NCBI GenBank assembly: GCA_009787625.1
Contig: WQSX01000012.1
Span: 1 to 62,505, forward strand
Origin: Oscillospiraceae bacterium
Lineage (GTDB): Bacteria > Bacillota > Clostridia > Oscillospirales > Oscillospiraceae
DNA length: 62,505 nucleotides
Reading direction: 5' to 3'
The position numbers and the translations under genes are program-made. This document shows, piece after piece, positions 44,029 through 53,973 of this stretch. Under the pieces are notes generated by a model. That model was not told where the DNA came from. It saw nothing but the letters and a program-made list of their open reading frames with translations, and did no database searches. The first letter of the stretch is position 1; every line of letters starts with the position of its first letter.

Positions 44029-45390
44029 TTATTCCCCCGACTCGATATCCCAACTAAGCAAGTATTTTGCTTGCTCTGAAGTCAGCTTGTCTATGCTGAG
44101 ACCACAAGCTTCTAGTTTTTTGAATGCCACATCTTTGTCAATTTCAGAAGGAACAGGGATGACACCCGGTTCTAATTCTTTGTGCTTTTTGACCACAAAC
44201 TCTGCGCTTAGTGCTTGAATGGCAAAACTCATATCCATGATTTCAACGGGGTGCCCGTCTCCTGACGCGAGGTTTACCAGTCTGCCTTCTGCGATTACGA
44301 AAATTTTCTTGCCGTTTTTGAGAGTGTAACCCATAATATTTGGCTTATGCTCTTCACTTTTTGTGTTTGCATCTAACCATGCAACATCAACTTCAACATT
44401 GAAATGCCCTGCATTACAGAGTATTGCGCCATCTTTCATCTTGTCAAAGTGACGCTCAGTTATAACACCCTCACAGCCTGTCGCGGTGATATAGAGGTCA
44501 CCGTATTCAATTGCCTCGTCCATTGGCATGACATCATATCCATCCATCATTGCTTCCAGTGCCTTTATAGGGTCAATTTCAGTAACGATTACGCGTGCGC
44601 CAAAGCCCTTTGCACGCATAGCAATACCCTTGCCGCACCAGCCATACCCTGCGATTACAACATCTTTACCTGCAACAACAAGGTTCGTGGTGCGATTAAT
44701 GCCATCCCAAACAGATTGACCTGTGCCGTATCTGTTGTCAAAGAGATACTTACACTGAGCGTTATTTACTGCAACCATTGGGAATTTAAGTGTTTTGTCT
44801 GCCGCCATAGAAAATAGACGCATAATGCCGGTGGTTGTCTCCTCACACCCACCCATTACGTTCGGGATTAAGTGCTTCAGTTTTGTGTGCATAATATTTA
44901 TTAGGTCGCCACCATCGTCAACTATGATATTCGGACCTGATTCAAGTGCCATTGTGAGATGTTCTTCATACTCCTCTGAAGTGGACTTGTGCCAAGCAAA
45001 AACTTTCATCGGAGGCGCATCATCAGAACCCTTTGCAAGAGCCGCCGCAACATCATCTTGAGTCGAAAGCGGATTACACCCTGCTGCGTTCATGTTAGCT
45101 CCGCCTGCCGCAAGGGTGCGGCACAGACATGCAGTTTTTGCCTCCATATGTATCGAAAGCGTTATGTTGAGACCTTTGAAGGGTTTTGTTTTCTCAAAAT
45201 CCTCTTTAATTGCCCGGAGAAGCGGCATGTTGCGCCATGCCCACTGAATCTTCTTCTCTCCTGACGGAGCCAGAGAAATATCCCTGATTTGACTCTCATG
45301 CTCCACAGTTCCGGTTGCCGACTGTGGATTTTCATTTGTCTCCGTTGCATAACCAATTGTCTTGCCTGCTGTTTTTGAACTAATCTTCAT
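44029..45390 (-). CDS. ahcY: Adenosylhomocysteinase
   Basis: Splits S-adenosylhomocysteine to adenosine and homocysteine, using NAD. The 453-residue protein has LNITLSIHMEAKTACLCRTL, AGCNPLSTQDDVAAAL, NNAQCKYLFDNRYGTGQSVWDGI, VVIAGYGWCGKGIAMRAKGFGARVIV (NAD fold) and ILCNAGHFNVEVD. The length is typical. The start overlaps the mtaD stop by four bases (ATGA), so translation is coupled. Confidence 0.95.
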   Translation of the reverse strand: MKISSKTAGKTIGYATETNENPQSATGTVEHESQIRDISLAPSGEKKIQWAWRNMPLLRAIKEDFEKTKPFKGLNITLSIHMEAKTACLCRTLAAGGANMNAAGCNPLSTQDDVAAALAKGSDDAPPMKVFAWHKSTSEEYEEHLTMALESGPNIIVDDGGDLINIMHTKLKHLIPNVMGGCEETTTGIMRLFSMAADKTLKFPMVAVNNAQCKYLFDNRYGTGQSVWDGINRTTNLVVAGKDVVIAGYGWCGKGIAMRAKGFGARVIVTEIDPIKALEAMMDGYDVMPMDEAIEYGDLYITATGCEGVITERHFDKMKDGAILCNAGHFNVEVDVAWLDANTKSEEHKPNIMGYTLKNGKKIFVIAEGRLVNLASGDGHPVEIMDMSFAIQALSAEFVVKKHKELEPGVIPVPSEIDKDVAFKKLEACGLSIDKLTSEQAKYLLSWDIESGE

Positions 45391-46685
45391 CGTGTACCTA
45401 TCCTTTCACATATCTTAGAAACTTCATGATAGACTCTCTCCGAATCTATCGTAAGGAATTCCTTGTTTTCCATAAGCAAGCGCCCTCCAACCATTACAGT
45501 CTCAACTTCGCTCCCATTAGTGGAATAAGCTAGTGAAGAGACAAGATTATTACACGGTTGCATATTCGGGTTATCGAGATTCAGTATGATTAAATCAGCA
45601 GTATTTCCGGGCTTAATTACACCTAAATCATCACGCCCCATAGCCGCTGCCCCACCCTGTGTGGCAATCACTATTCCCTCTTTCGCAGTAACTGCAAGAC
45701 AGTCATGGTTCGCACCCTTGTGTATGAGCGAGAGAGTTGAGAGCTCACGGAACATATTAAGCGTGTTATTACTCGCCGCCCCATCAGTTCCGAGTGCTAG
45801 TTTTATCCCTGCTTTTTGCATCTTTGGAACATGAGCGATTCCATTGGCAAGTTTGAGGTTGCTGACAGGATTTGTGACAACACACACTCCCCTATCCGCC
45901 AATATTTTTATGTCACAATCGCTCAAATGTACACAGTGTGCGGCAATCGTCTTATCAGTGAGCAGACCTGTTTTATCCAGTAGTTCAACAGGTGAGCAAC
46001 CATAGGATTTCTGTATGTTTTCATTCTCTGCAAGGCTCTCTGAGATATGTGTGTTTATCCGCAGATTCAGTCGCTTCGCCTCTGCGGCAACAGTTCGCTG
46101 ATAGCTATCGTCACAAGTATATGGAGCGTGCGGTGCAAGCATAAAGTTGATTCTGTCATGACCTTTCCATTTTTCAATGGCATCAAAGGCCTCTTTGAGC
46201 TTACTTTCACCAACCGAGGGGTCATCGGCATTGCCGATAAGCCCGCGGGACAGCACAGCTCTGATACCCGACTCATCTACTGCTTCAGCAAGGTCATCCA
46301 TGAAATAATACATATCAATGAAAGAAGTCGTGCCTGTTCGAATCATTTCCAAGATGGCAAGTTTAGCTCCCCAGTAGCAATCTTTGCCTGTTAACTTATC
46401 TTCGAGCGGCATAATTCTCCCAAACAGCCAATCATTGAACAATAAATCATCTGCACAATTGCGCAAAATCGACATTGAAGCATGAGTGTGAGCATTTATG
46501 AGTCCCGGCATTAAAAGTTTTCCACTGCCCTCTATTGTCTTATCAGCCTTAAAACCATCAGGCTCTGCATCAATTGACTCAATGATTCCATCTTTTATAT
46601 AGATGGAGCAACTTTTTACTTCAAAGTCAGTGCAGTCATCAGCCTTTGGCAACAACGTAAGGATTTCCTTGATTAATATATTCAT
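45387..46685 (-). CDS. mtaD: S-adenosylhomocysteine / methylthioadenosine deaminase-type amidohydrolase
   Basis: A 432-residue amidohydrolase. Motifs: PGLINAHTHASMSILRNCADD (metal site), APHAPYTCDD, RINTHISESLAEN, AAHCVHLSD and LGTDGAASNNTLNMFREL. The DLLFNDWLFGRIMPLEDKL region is characteristic of MTA/SAH deaminase. It would turn SAH into S-inosylhomocysteine, or adenosine into inosine. Sitting next to ahcY and a nucleoside-type kinase, it belongs to SAM-cycle recycling. SD AAAAGGAAGGGTCATTTTT. Confidence 0.88.
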   Translation of the reverse strand: MNILIKEILTLLPKADDCTDFEVKSCSIYIKDGIIESIDAEPDGFKADKTIEGSGKLLMPGLINAHTHASMSILRNCADDLLFNDWLFGRIMPLEDKLTGKDCYWGAKLAILEMIRTGTTSFIDMYYFMDDLAEAVDESGIRAVLSRGLIGNADDPSVGESKLKEAFDAIEKWKGHDRINFMLAPHAPYTCDDSYQRTVAAEAKRLNLRINTHISESLAENENIQKSYGCSPVELLDKTGLLTDKTIAAHCVHLSDCDIKILADRGVCVVTNPVSNLKLANGIAHVPKMQKAGIKLALGTDGAASNNTLNMFRELSTLSLIHKGANHDCLAVTAKEGIVIATQGGAAAMGRDDLGVIKPGNTADLIILNLDNPNMQPCNNLVSSLAYSTNGSEVETVMVGGRLLMENKEFLTIDSERVYHEVSKICERIGTR

Positions 46686-46715
46686 AAAAATGACCCTTCC
46701 TTTTGAGATTACTTA

Positions 46716-47573
46716 CTACTTAACCATCTGCTTCAAGTGCTCCGTGGCAAACTCTATCCCCTGTTGTGCTTGTGCCCGTAAGTCTTTATTTAAACTCAGT
46801 GCTACACCTGCGGCAAACGCATCCCCTGCTCCGGTCACATCTTTAACCGCAACAGGTATTGCCGGCACGAAGATAGAATTTTGTCTATCGCAGGCAAAAA
46901 CTCCCGCCATTCCCAAAGTAATGAATACCCTGCCAACACCTTTTTTTACCAGAGAAAATCCCGCCTGCTTTACACGCTCCTTAGTGTCAAGTGAAATACC
47001 TGTAAGTTCTTCAGCTTCAAATTTGTTGAGCTTCAGGATATCCACCTTGTCCAGCATAGTTGCTATTCGGTGAGCTTTAGGTGCAGAGACAACGTCAACC
47101 ATCACCGGTTCATCTCCTCTAAGTTCAAGACAAAGCTCAATTATTTTTTCTGTCAGGTTTAAGTCAAGGACTAAAAGATCGGTCTCTATTATATGAGACT
47201 TTTGCTTTGTAATATCGCCCCTCGTGATTGATTCGGGTGCATTCATAGCATTAAATGCGGCATAGAGCTCTCCGTCACTTTCCAGTGTTGCAAGATATAC
47301 ACCTGTGCTTATATTTTCTTTAATTATCCAAGGCTCTGTGTTAATCCCAAGCTCATCACAACTATCTTTCAGCAGCGCCCCCAATGGATCACTCCCAACA
47401 GCAGTTATCAGAGTAACATCTGCACCTTGCTTTGCTATGGCAGACGCAATATTTCTGCCCACACCACCTGCGGTAAGCTTAACATCTGACGGATTCGAGT
47501 CCTCAGGCACTATCTTAGCCTTGCTCTTAGTAATAATGTCAATATTAGCCGCACCAACAACAGTTACTCGCAT
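46716..47573 (-). CDS. psuK: PfkB-family kinase, pseudouridine kinase-like
   Basis: A 285-residue PfkB sugar kinase. The N-terminal pattern GAANIDIITKS, SNPSDVKLTAGGVGRNIASA is close to that of PsuK, and the C-terminal DVTGAGDAFAAGVALSL carries the anion hole and catalytic Asp. Also NKFEAEELTGIS and FITLGMAGVF. PsuK phosphorylates pseudouridine; PsuG is not seen here, so adenosine or another nucleoside is possible. SD AAGGAGA seven bases upstream. It starts a likely operon with mtaD and ahcY (30-bp gap). Confidence 0.72.
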   Translation of the reverse strand: MRVTVVGAANIDIITKSKAKIVPEDSNPSDVKLTAGGVGRNIASAIAKQGADVTLITAVGSDPLGALLKDSCDELGINTEPWIIKENISTGVYLATLESDGELYAAFNAMNAPESITRGDITKQKSHIIETDLLVLDLNLTEKIIELCLELRGDEPVMVDVVSAPKAHRIATMLDKVDILKLNKFEAEELTGISLDTKERVKQAGFSLVKKGVGRVFITLGMAGVFACDRQNSIFVPAIPVAVKDVTGAGDAFAAGVALSLNKDLRAQAQQGIEFATEHLKQMVK

Positions 47574-47602
47574 GAGAGTTCTCCTTAAAATTTATCCCGG
47601 CC

Positions 47603-47701
47603 TAGCAGATAGTGGGCTGTTTACTCCGTTTTTTTGCGAGAACAGCGGTGTAGATCCCGATGGCTCGCAAAAAAGCGGAGTAAATTGCCCATTATCTGCG
47701 G
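47603..47701 (+). repeat. ~100 bp hairpin repeat, copy E
   Basis: Same apex; inner stem TGCGAG/CTCGCA; middle arms TTTACTCCG/CGGAGTAAA; outer arms TAGCAGATAGTGGGC and GCCCATTATCTGC. It lies three bases from the tex stop codon and 30 bases from the kinase start, both on the minus strand. Confidence 0.88.
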
Positions 47702-47704
47702 CAA

Positions 47705-49903
47705 CTACGCATTTTGCTGAACCTCCGACTTCAGACCGTCTGCCTTCGCCATATCCTTTGCCTGCTTAATGCTGAGTGCAATGCGCTTTCGTGATACATC
47801 TACCTCAAGCACAACCACATCAACTATGTCGCCTACTTTTACTTCCTCAGATGGATGCCTTATAAACCTGTTAGCTAATTCAGAAACATGAACCAGACCA
47901 TCTTGATGCACACCAATGTCTACAAACGCACCAAAATCAATTACATTTCGCACTGTGCCCGTGAGCTTCATTCCGGGTTTTAAATCATTCATATCCATGA
48001 CATCGGTTCGAAGTTGCGGTGGGGGCAGTTCATCACGTGGGTCAAGCCCCGGTTTTTGAAGTGCTGTGACAATATCCCAAAGCGTAGGCACACCAATGTT
48101 GCATGAAGTGGCAATGCTCTCTTCCCCACGCTCGGCAATAAGCCCCTCAAGCGGTGGTAATGCCCCGACATCGTCGAGCTTAAGTCCAAATGCCGTCAGA
48201 AGCTCCTTTGCCGCCTTGTAGGATTCCGGGTGAACCGATGTATTGTCCAGAACATTTTTCCCGCTTGGAATACGTAAAAATCCTGCACATTGCTCAAACG
48301 CTTTAGCTCCGAGCTTTGGAACCTTCATTAGAGATTTTCGGTCTGCAAACGCCCCATTCTCTTCACGATAGCTAACTACATTTTTAGCCACCTGCGGGCC
48401 TAAACCCGCCACTCTTTCAAGCAGCGGCGCAGAAGCGACATTCAAATCGACACCCACATTGTTCACGCAGTCCTCAACAACACCGTCGAGCGTGCTGCCG
48501 AGTCTTGCGGGGGGCATATCGTGCTGATACTGCCCTACTCCGATTGATTTTGGGTCAACCTTAACCAGCTCGGCAAGCGGGTCTTGCAAACGCCTTGCTA
48601 TTGAAACTGCAGAGCGAATCGACACGTCAAAATCGGGGAACTCATCTGCGGCAATTTTTGATGCCGAATATACCGATGCACCCGCCTCATTCACAACCAT
48701 GTATGATACGCCCGGTGTTTGCTTTATCAGCTCCGCTACGAATATTTCAGTCTCTTTCGATGCAGTGCCGTTGCCAATCGCAATTACAGTTACTTTATGC
48801 GTTTTTATAAGTCTGATTAAAGTGGCGGACGCTTCCGCAACTTTTGATTGCGGCGGTGTCGGATAGACGACAACCGTGTCAAGTACCAAGCCTGTTGCAT
48901 CAATCACTGCACATTTGCACCCTGTGCGATATGCCGGATCTACTGCGAGAATATTTTGACCACGCACCGGCGGTTGCATTAAGAGTTGCTTTAAGTTCAT
49001 AGCAAACATCTTTATTGCTTGCTCATGTGCGCCCTCCGAAAGCGTACTGCGAAGCTCTCTTTCAAGCGATGGGAAAAGTAATCTATCCCAGCTGTCGTCA
49101 ATAGCCTTTTGAATATACTCTGTTGAACCGGTGTCGTGTTCCTTTAGATAAGCTCTGTCCATCATTCCTCTTGCAGTATCATGCGGAGCCTTTAGGGTCA
49201 CTTTGAGCGCACCTTCTTTCTCTCCGCGGTTAATTGCAAGAATGCGATGCGGCTGAATGCGTTTTACCGGTTCTTCAAACTCGTAGTATTGCTGATATAC
49301 AGGGTCGCCTTCCCCTGCTTTTTCCGAGCAGATGATGCATTCCCTGAGAAGTAACGGCTTTAGATTTGCCCTGAGTGCTGCGTCATCGGAGAAGTTCTCC
49401 GCTAAAATATCAGATGCTCCGGCTAAACAGCTTTCGGCATCGGCTATGCCTTTTTCTTCGTCGATATATTCTTTTGCAACCGCAAGCGGGTCTTTATCTC
49501 CCTCTTCCTGCGATAATAGCCACTCGGCAAGCGGCTCAAGTCCTTGCTCCCTTGCAACCGTAGCTCTGGTGCGCCGTTTTTGCTTATATGGACGATAGAT
49601 ATCTTCTACTGCCGCAAGCGTTTCGGCGGCTTCAATAGCGGCAACAAGCTCGTCGGTAAGTTTTCCTTGAGATTCAATGGACTCCCTGACTTCTTCCTTA
49701 CGCTTATCGAGATTTCGCAGATATTGTAATCTATCCGCAAGTTTGCGAAGCACTTGGTCGTCCATAGTTCCGTGCTGTTCTTTGCGGTATCGGGCGATAA
49801 ACGGGATTGTGTTCCCGTCATCAATAAGCTCTATTACATTCTTAACATGAAGCGGCAAACATCCAAGCTCACTTGCCAGTTTACTCTCATATGAAAACGC
49901 CAA
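47705..49903 (-). CDS. tex: Tex, RNA-binding transcription accessory protein
   Basis: A 732-residue nucleic-acid-binding protein. N-terminal Tex helical domain (IPFIARYRKEQHGTMDDQVLR, IYRPYKQKRRTRATVAREQGLEPLAEW), YqgF/RNase H-like fold (ILAVDPAYRTGCKCAVID), paired helix-hairpin-helix (GLGPQVAKNVVSYREENG, VPKLGAKAFEQCAGFLRI), and a C-terminal S1 domain (KPGMKLTGTVRNVIDFGAFVDIGVHQDGLVHVSEL). All expected domains are present. Cytosolic; role in transcription or RNA metabolism. Confidence 0.95.
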   Translation of the reverse strand: MAFSYESKLASELGCLPLHVKNVIELIDDGNTIPFIARYRKEQHGTMDDQVLRKLADRLQYLRNLDKRKEEVRESIESQGKLTDELVAAIEAAETLAAVEDIYRPYKQKRRTRATVAREQGLEPLAEWLLSQEEGDKDPLAVAKEYIDEEKGIADAESCLAGASDILAENFSDDAALRANLKPLLLRECIICSEKAGEGDPVYQQYYEFEEPVKRIQPHRILAINRGEKEGALKVTLKAPHDTARGMMDRAYLKEHDTGSTEYIQKAIDDSWDRLLFPSLERELRSTLSEGAHEQAIKMFAMNLKQLLMQPPVRGQNILAVDPAYRTGCKCAVIDATGLVLDTVVVYPTPPQSKVAEASATLIRLIKTHKVTVIAIGNGTASKETEIFVAELIKQTPGVSYMVVNEAGASVYSASKIAADEFPDFDVSIRSAVSIARRLQDPLAELVKVDPKSIGVGQYQHDMPPARLGSTLDGVVEDCVNNVGVDLNVASAPLLERVAGLGPQVAKNVVSYREENGAFADRKSLMKVPKLGAKAFEQCAGFLRIPSGKNVLDNTSVHPESYKAAKELLTAFGLKLDDVGALPPLEGLIAERGEESIATSCNIGVPTLWDIVTALQKPGLDPRDELPPPQLRTDVMDMNDLKPGMKLTGTVRNVIDFGAFVDIGVHQDGLVHVSELANRFIRHPSEEVKVGDIVDVVVLEVDVSRKRIALSIKQAKDMAKADGLKSEVQQNA

Positions 49904-49987
49904 TGCTCTACCTCCGAAATTATTGAATTTTGCTCAAACAGTATATCAAAAAAATTGTGCTCATGCAATCAAAATATGCAGAGCCCA

Positions 49988-51475
49988 CTACCGCTCCGCC
50001 CAATCGAGACTTCTGCCTACTGCACGTTCCCAACCCTTGAGTAGTGCTATCCTTTCAGACTCACTCATCTGCGGTGAGAACGTAGCTTCTTTGCGCCACA
50101 AGGCTTTTAGCTCTTCCGTACTGCGCCAAACTCCAACCGAAAGACCTGCAAGAAACGTCGCACCCAGTGCCGTTGACTCGCTTTCACTCGGTCTGCATAC
50201 CGCCTTCCCTGATATATCCGCTTGAAACTGCATCAGAAGATTATTTACTGATGCGCCGCCATCGGCTCTAAGCTCCGTTATTGTAATTCCTGTGTCATTT
50301 TCGATTGCAGAAATTAAATCATAACTCTGAAATGCAATCGACTCAAGTGCCGCTCTTATTATATGCTCACGCTTTGTACTGCGAGTAATCCCCACAATGC
50401 AGCCGCGCGCATACATATCCCAGTACGGCGAACCAAGACCCGTAAACGCCGGCACAAAGTAAACCCCGTCGCAGTTAGGCACTTTAGCCGCAATTCGTTC
50501 AATCTCACTGCTTTCATCTATTAACCGCATATCATCTCTGAGCCACTGAACCACCGAACCTGCTGAAAAAACACTGCCCTCTAAAGCATATGACGGTCTG
50601 CCTTTTGCTGAAGCCGCAATTGTCGTTATAAGACCGCTCTTACTGTCAAACGCATCAGCACCTGTATTCATGAGCAAAAAACAACCCGTACCGTAAGTGT
50701 TTTTCACATCACCCTTATCAAAGCAACACTGCCCAAAGAGTGCTGCCTGCTGGTCTCCCGCAATTCCCGCGATTGGAACATCTACGCCCTGCACATCGGT
50801 ATAGCCGTAAATTTCACTTGAACTACATACTTTCGGTAGCATACTTCGCGGAATATTAAGCGCCCTCAGCAATTCATCATCCCAGTCGAGATTGTGAATA
50901 TCAAAAAGCATAGTACGAGAGGCATTTGTGTAATCGGTGACATGCACCTTGCCCTGTGTCAGTTTCCACACGAGCCAAGTATCCACAGTGCCAAACAGAA
51001 GTTCGCCGGTTTCAGCCATACTTCTTGCACCGTCCACATTATCAAGAATCCACGCAATTTTCGAACCTGAGAAATATGCATCGGGAATGAGTCCCGTAGT
51101 ACGGCGAATTTTATCTGTAAGCCCGTCTGCGACAAGTTTTTCAATAATGCCCGCTGTCCTGCGGCACTGCCAGACAATTGCGTTATAAACAGGCTTCCCT
51201 GTGGATTTTTCCCAGACAATAGTAGTCTCTCGTTGATTGGTAATCCCTATTGCCGCAATATTCTCTGCGCTTACACCGCTGTGTGCAACAGCTTCACTCA
51301 TAACGGCAACTTGCGATGAATAAATTTCCACAGGGTCTTGCTCCACCCAACCATCATTTGGATATATTTGTGAAAACTCCTTCTGCGAAGATGCCACAAT
51401 TTTTTGCTTATCATCAAACAGAACGGCACGCGAACTTGTCGTGCCTTGGTCAAGAGACAAAATATACTTAGGCAT
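49988..51475 (-). CDS. glpK: Glycerol kinase
   Basis: Phosphorylates glycerol to sn-glycerol-3-phosphate. The 495-residue FGGY kinase begins [18 protein letters not shown] and has [65 protein letters not shown] and [19 protein letters not shown]. Full-length. It overlaps the upstream GlpB-like gene by eight bases. Last gene in a run that includes an acylglycerol lipase-like hydrolase. No glycerol facilitator gene is seen. Confidence 0.95.
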   Translation of the reverse strand: MPKYILSLDQGTTSSRAVLFDDKQKIVASSQKEFSQIYPNDGWVEQDPVEIYSSQVAVMSEAVAHSGVSAENIAAIGITNQRETTIVWEKSTGKPVYNAIVWQCRRTAGIIEKLVADGLTDKIRRTTGLIPDAYFSGSKIAWILDNVDGARSMAETGELLFGTVDTWLVWKLTQGKVHVTDYTNASRTMLFDIHNLDWDDELLRALNIPRSMLPKVCSSSEIYGYTDVQGVDVPIAGIAGDQQAALFGQCCFDKGDVKNTYGTGCFLLMNTGADAFDSKSGLITTIAASAKGRPSYALEGSVFSAGSVVQWLRDDMRLIDESSEIERIAAKVPNCDGVYFVPAFTGLGSPYWDMYARGCIVGITRSTKREHIIRAALESIAFQSYDLISAIENDTGITITELRADGGASVNNLLMQFQADISGKAVCRPSESESTALGATFLAGLSVGVWRSTEELKALWRKEATFSPQMSESERIALLKGWERAVGRSLDWAER

Positions 51476-52436
51476 AGCTTTTCTCCTTCACAAATATTGC
51501 CGCTTCAAGCCCCGCTCGCTGTGCTTCAAGCGTCACATTATCCACTATGTCATGCACTTGCAGAGAATTTCCGCATATGAAAATACCTTCAGCTGATGTC
51601 TGCACATTATTACTCTGAATTTTAATCCCTGCCGCACTTAAAAGCTCATTTTCGGGAATCAGCCCTGCCGAAAGCAATATAGTATCACACTTGAAAGTCT
51701 GCTCAGTACCTGCTATGGCATTTCTATTTTCATCTACCTGCGAGACAATCACTTTTTCAACACGCTCCCTACCTTGAATGTCTGTGACAGTATGAGACAG
51801 CAGCAGTGGAATATCAAAGTCATATAAGCACTGAACTACATTTCTCAAAAGCCCACCGGGGCGTGGCTGAATTTCAACAACACACTGCACCTTTGCCCCC
51901 TCAAGAGTCATGCGCCGTGCCATAATAAGCCCAACATCTCCGCTCCCCACGATGACAAAACTTCTGCCGGGCATATATCCTTCTATATTTACATAACGCT
52001 GTGCAGTTCCTGCCGTAAAAACCCCGGCAGGGCGTGTTCCTGCAATGCCTAATGCTCCGCGAGCACGCTCACGGCAACCTGTCGCCATGACTATTGAATC
52101 AGCGGTGAGTACGGCATATCCCGATTTTTTGCCCGCTAAATGCAAAGATTTATCTTCTGAAACACTAAGCACCATGGTATCTGTCAAAACTTCAATTTCT
52201 GTGTCACGGATCATGCTCACAAATCTCCACGCATATTCAGGTCCTGTGAGAACTTCATTGAAATATTCGATACCAAAACCCGTGTGAATACACTGGTTGA
52301 GAATGCCGCCAAGCATAAAATCCCGCTCCACAACCAGTACACGAGTAAGCCCATTATCCCAAGCCGCAAGAGCCGCCGCCAAACCCGCAGGTCCACCGCC
52401 TGCAACGATTAACTGATAGTGTTTGTGAAGAGTCAT
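51468..52436 (-). CDS. FAD-dependent oxidoreductase (GlpB-like), short form
   Basis: A 322-residue pyridine-nucleotide-disulfide-like flavoprotein: [19 protein letters not shown] (FAD), [57 protein letters not shown] (NAD) and ISGN-type [19 protein letters not shown]. In clostridial glp operons this protein partners a GlpA-like dehydrogenase and is about 410-430 residues. Here it ends about 90 residues early, directly overlapping glpK, and the usual small DUF1667 protein is also missing. SD GGAAGGA. Confidence 0.8.
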   Translation of the reverse strand: MTLHKHYQLIVAGGGPAGLAAALAAWDNGLTRVLVVERDFMLGGILNQCIHTGFGIEYFNEVLTGPEYAWRFVSMIRDTEIEVLTDTMVLSVSEDKSLHLAGKKSGYAVLTADSIVMATGCRERARGALGIAGTRPAGVFTAGTAQRYVNIEGYMPGRSFVIVGSGDVGLIMARRMTLEGAKVQCVVEIQPRPGGLLRNVVQCLYDFDIPLLLSHTVTDIQGRERVEKVIVSQVDENRNAIAGTEQTFKCDTILLSAGLIPENELLSAAGIKIQSNNVQTSAEGIFICGNSLQVHDIVDNVTLEAQRAGLEAAIFVKEKSYA

Positions 52437-52491
52437 TTTTTATCCTTCCCATTCCATCGATTTAGTGCGTGGGGGTGGCCCCGGTCGCCCG

Positions 52492-53961
52492 CTAACATAC
52501 GTTTTCCTGGATCTCAGGCTCTTCGGACAGAGCTTCTTTAGTCCTTGACACCAGAACAAAAGTACCTGCTCTGTCTTGCTGAACATCAGTTCGCTCAATG
52601 CCGTAGTGTGTCGACAACAGTTCCAAAATGCGCGGGCCGCAAAAACCACCTTGGCATCGCCCCATACCTGCGCCTGTGCGCCGTTTAACTGCATCAATCG
52701 ACTGTGGGGGAATTGTAGAAAAGAGCGCATCACGTATCTCTCCCTCTGTCACGGTTTCGCAACGACAAATCACCCGCCCATACAGCGGGTCATTCTCTAT
52801 GAGTTTTGCTTTCTCGTCCGGCGTGAGCTTATTAAATCTAATTCGATTTCGGGAATCTATAAACTCGGCTTTTTCCACAAGCTTCGTGCCATCGCGCGAA
52901 ATTATCTCAACCGCCATTTTTGCTATCGCAGGCGCAGAGGAAAGTCCGGGGGATTTAATTCCTGCAAGGTCTATGAACCTCGGCGCCGCCTCTCGGATTA
53001 TAAAATCACTATGCTCAGTTTGAGCGCGATTTCCTGAAAAACTGCGTATAACCGCACTAAAATCAATACTCGGCACTGACTTCATCGCAGTGTCTCTCAC
53101 ATATCTGAGTTCATCTGCCGTTGTTGAGACATCTTCTTTATCACCGGCGGGAATGTTCCCCGGTCCGACCAGAAGATTTCCATGGACGGTGGGTGTCACA
53201 AGTACGCCCTTCCCTGCCTTTGACGGACATTGAAACAGCACGGAGTTTATGCGTGTTCCCTCGCTCTTATCGAGTAACCAATATTCGCCCTTTGCCGGAG
53301 CGACAGTGAAGTCAGGCTCTGCGACCATATTGTGGATATCGTCTGAGTAAAGCCCTGCCGCATTGATGACAAAGCGAGCCTCAATTGTTCTTTCAGTAGC
53401 CACAATTGTGATCTCATATCCACGCTCTGTCGCCGTTATGTCTGTTACTTCCGAATTAAATTTTATCTCAACGCCGTTTCTCACTGCTGTCTCAGCCAAA
53501 GCAAGTGTATACTCCCACGGGTCGACAATCATAGCTGTAGGCGCATGTAATGCCCCAACGACATTTTCGCTCACATTTGGCTCAAGACGCAACACTTCTT
53601 CTTTAGAGAGAATATGCGTATCTTTTACACCATTTTCTAAAGCCTGCTTATGCAAAAATTCAACTGTTTTAATCTCTTCTTCAGATAGCGCCAAAACCAT
53701 TGCGCCGCATTGCTTATGCGGTATATCCAGTTTTCCACAGAGTTCTTTGGCGAGCTCAACACTTTCGACATCTAGCTTTGCCATCAGCGTGCCCGGTGAA
53801 GGGTCATAACCTGCGTGAATTATCGCGCTGTTTGCCTTTGTTGCACCCATCGCAACATCATTTTCACGTTCCAGTAAAGCGACTTTCAAGTCATAACGCG
53901 ACAGCTCATACGCTGTCGCCGCCCCAATTATACCACACCCAACTATCGCTACATCAAACAA
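52492..53961 (-). CDS. glpA: Anaerobic glycerol-3-phosphate dehydrogenase-type FAD oxidoreductase (GlpA-like)
   Basis: Probably oxidises glycerol-3-phosphate to dihydroxyacetone phosphate. The 489-residue protein has FDVAIVGCGIIGAATAYELSR (FAD fold), GATKANSAIIHAGYDPSPGTL, NAAGLYSDDIHNM, VTPTVHGNLLVGPG and a C-terminal BFD-like [2Fe-2S] domain (VICRCETVTEGEI, RTGAGMGRCQGGFCGPRI). The start is TTG at 53961 with AGGAGAAAGC upstream. It begins 12 bases after the lipase-like gene, in the glycerol operon. Confidence 0.87.
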   Translation of the reverse strand: MFDVAIVGCGIIGAATAYELSRYDLKVALLERENDVAMGATKANSAIIHAGYDPSPGTLMAKLDVESVELAKELCGKLDIPHKQCGAMVLALSEEEIKTVEFLHKQALENGVKDTHILSKEEVLRLEPNVSENVVGALHAPTAMIVDPWEYTLALAETAVRNGVEIKFNSEVTDITATERGYEITIVATERTIEARFVINAAGLYSDDIHNMVAEPDFTVAPAKGEYWLLDKSEGTRINSVLFQCPSKAGKGVLVTPTVHGNLLVGPGNIPAGDKEDVSTTADELRYVRDTAMKSVPSIDFSAVIRSFSGNRAQTEHSDFIIREAAPRFIDLAGIKSPGLSSAPAIAKMAVEIISRDGTKLVEKAEFIDSRNRIRFNKLTPDEKAKLIENDPLYGRVICRCETVTEGEIRDALFSTIPPQSIDAVKRRTGAGMGRCQGGFCGPRILELLSTHYGIERTDVQQDRAGTFVLVSRTKEALSEEPEIQENVC

Positions 53962-53973
53962 AAAAGCTTTCTC

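Noticed and set aside
1..47701. CRISPR array reading of the repeated hairpins
   Set aside because: Copies are about 100 bp, far apart and palindromic, with no regular spacers or cas genes.
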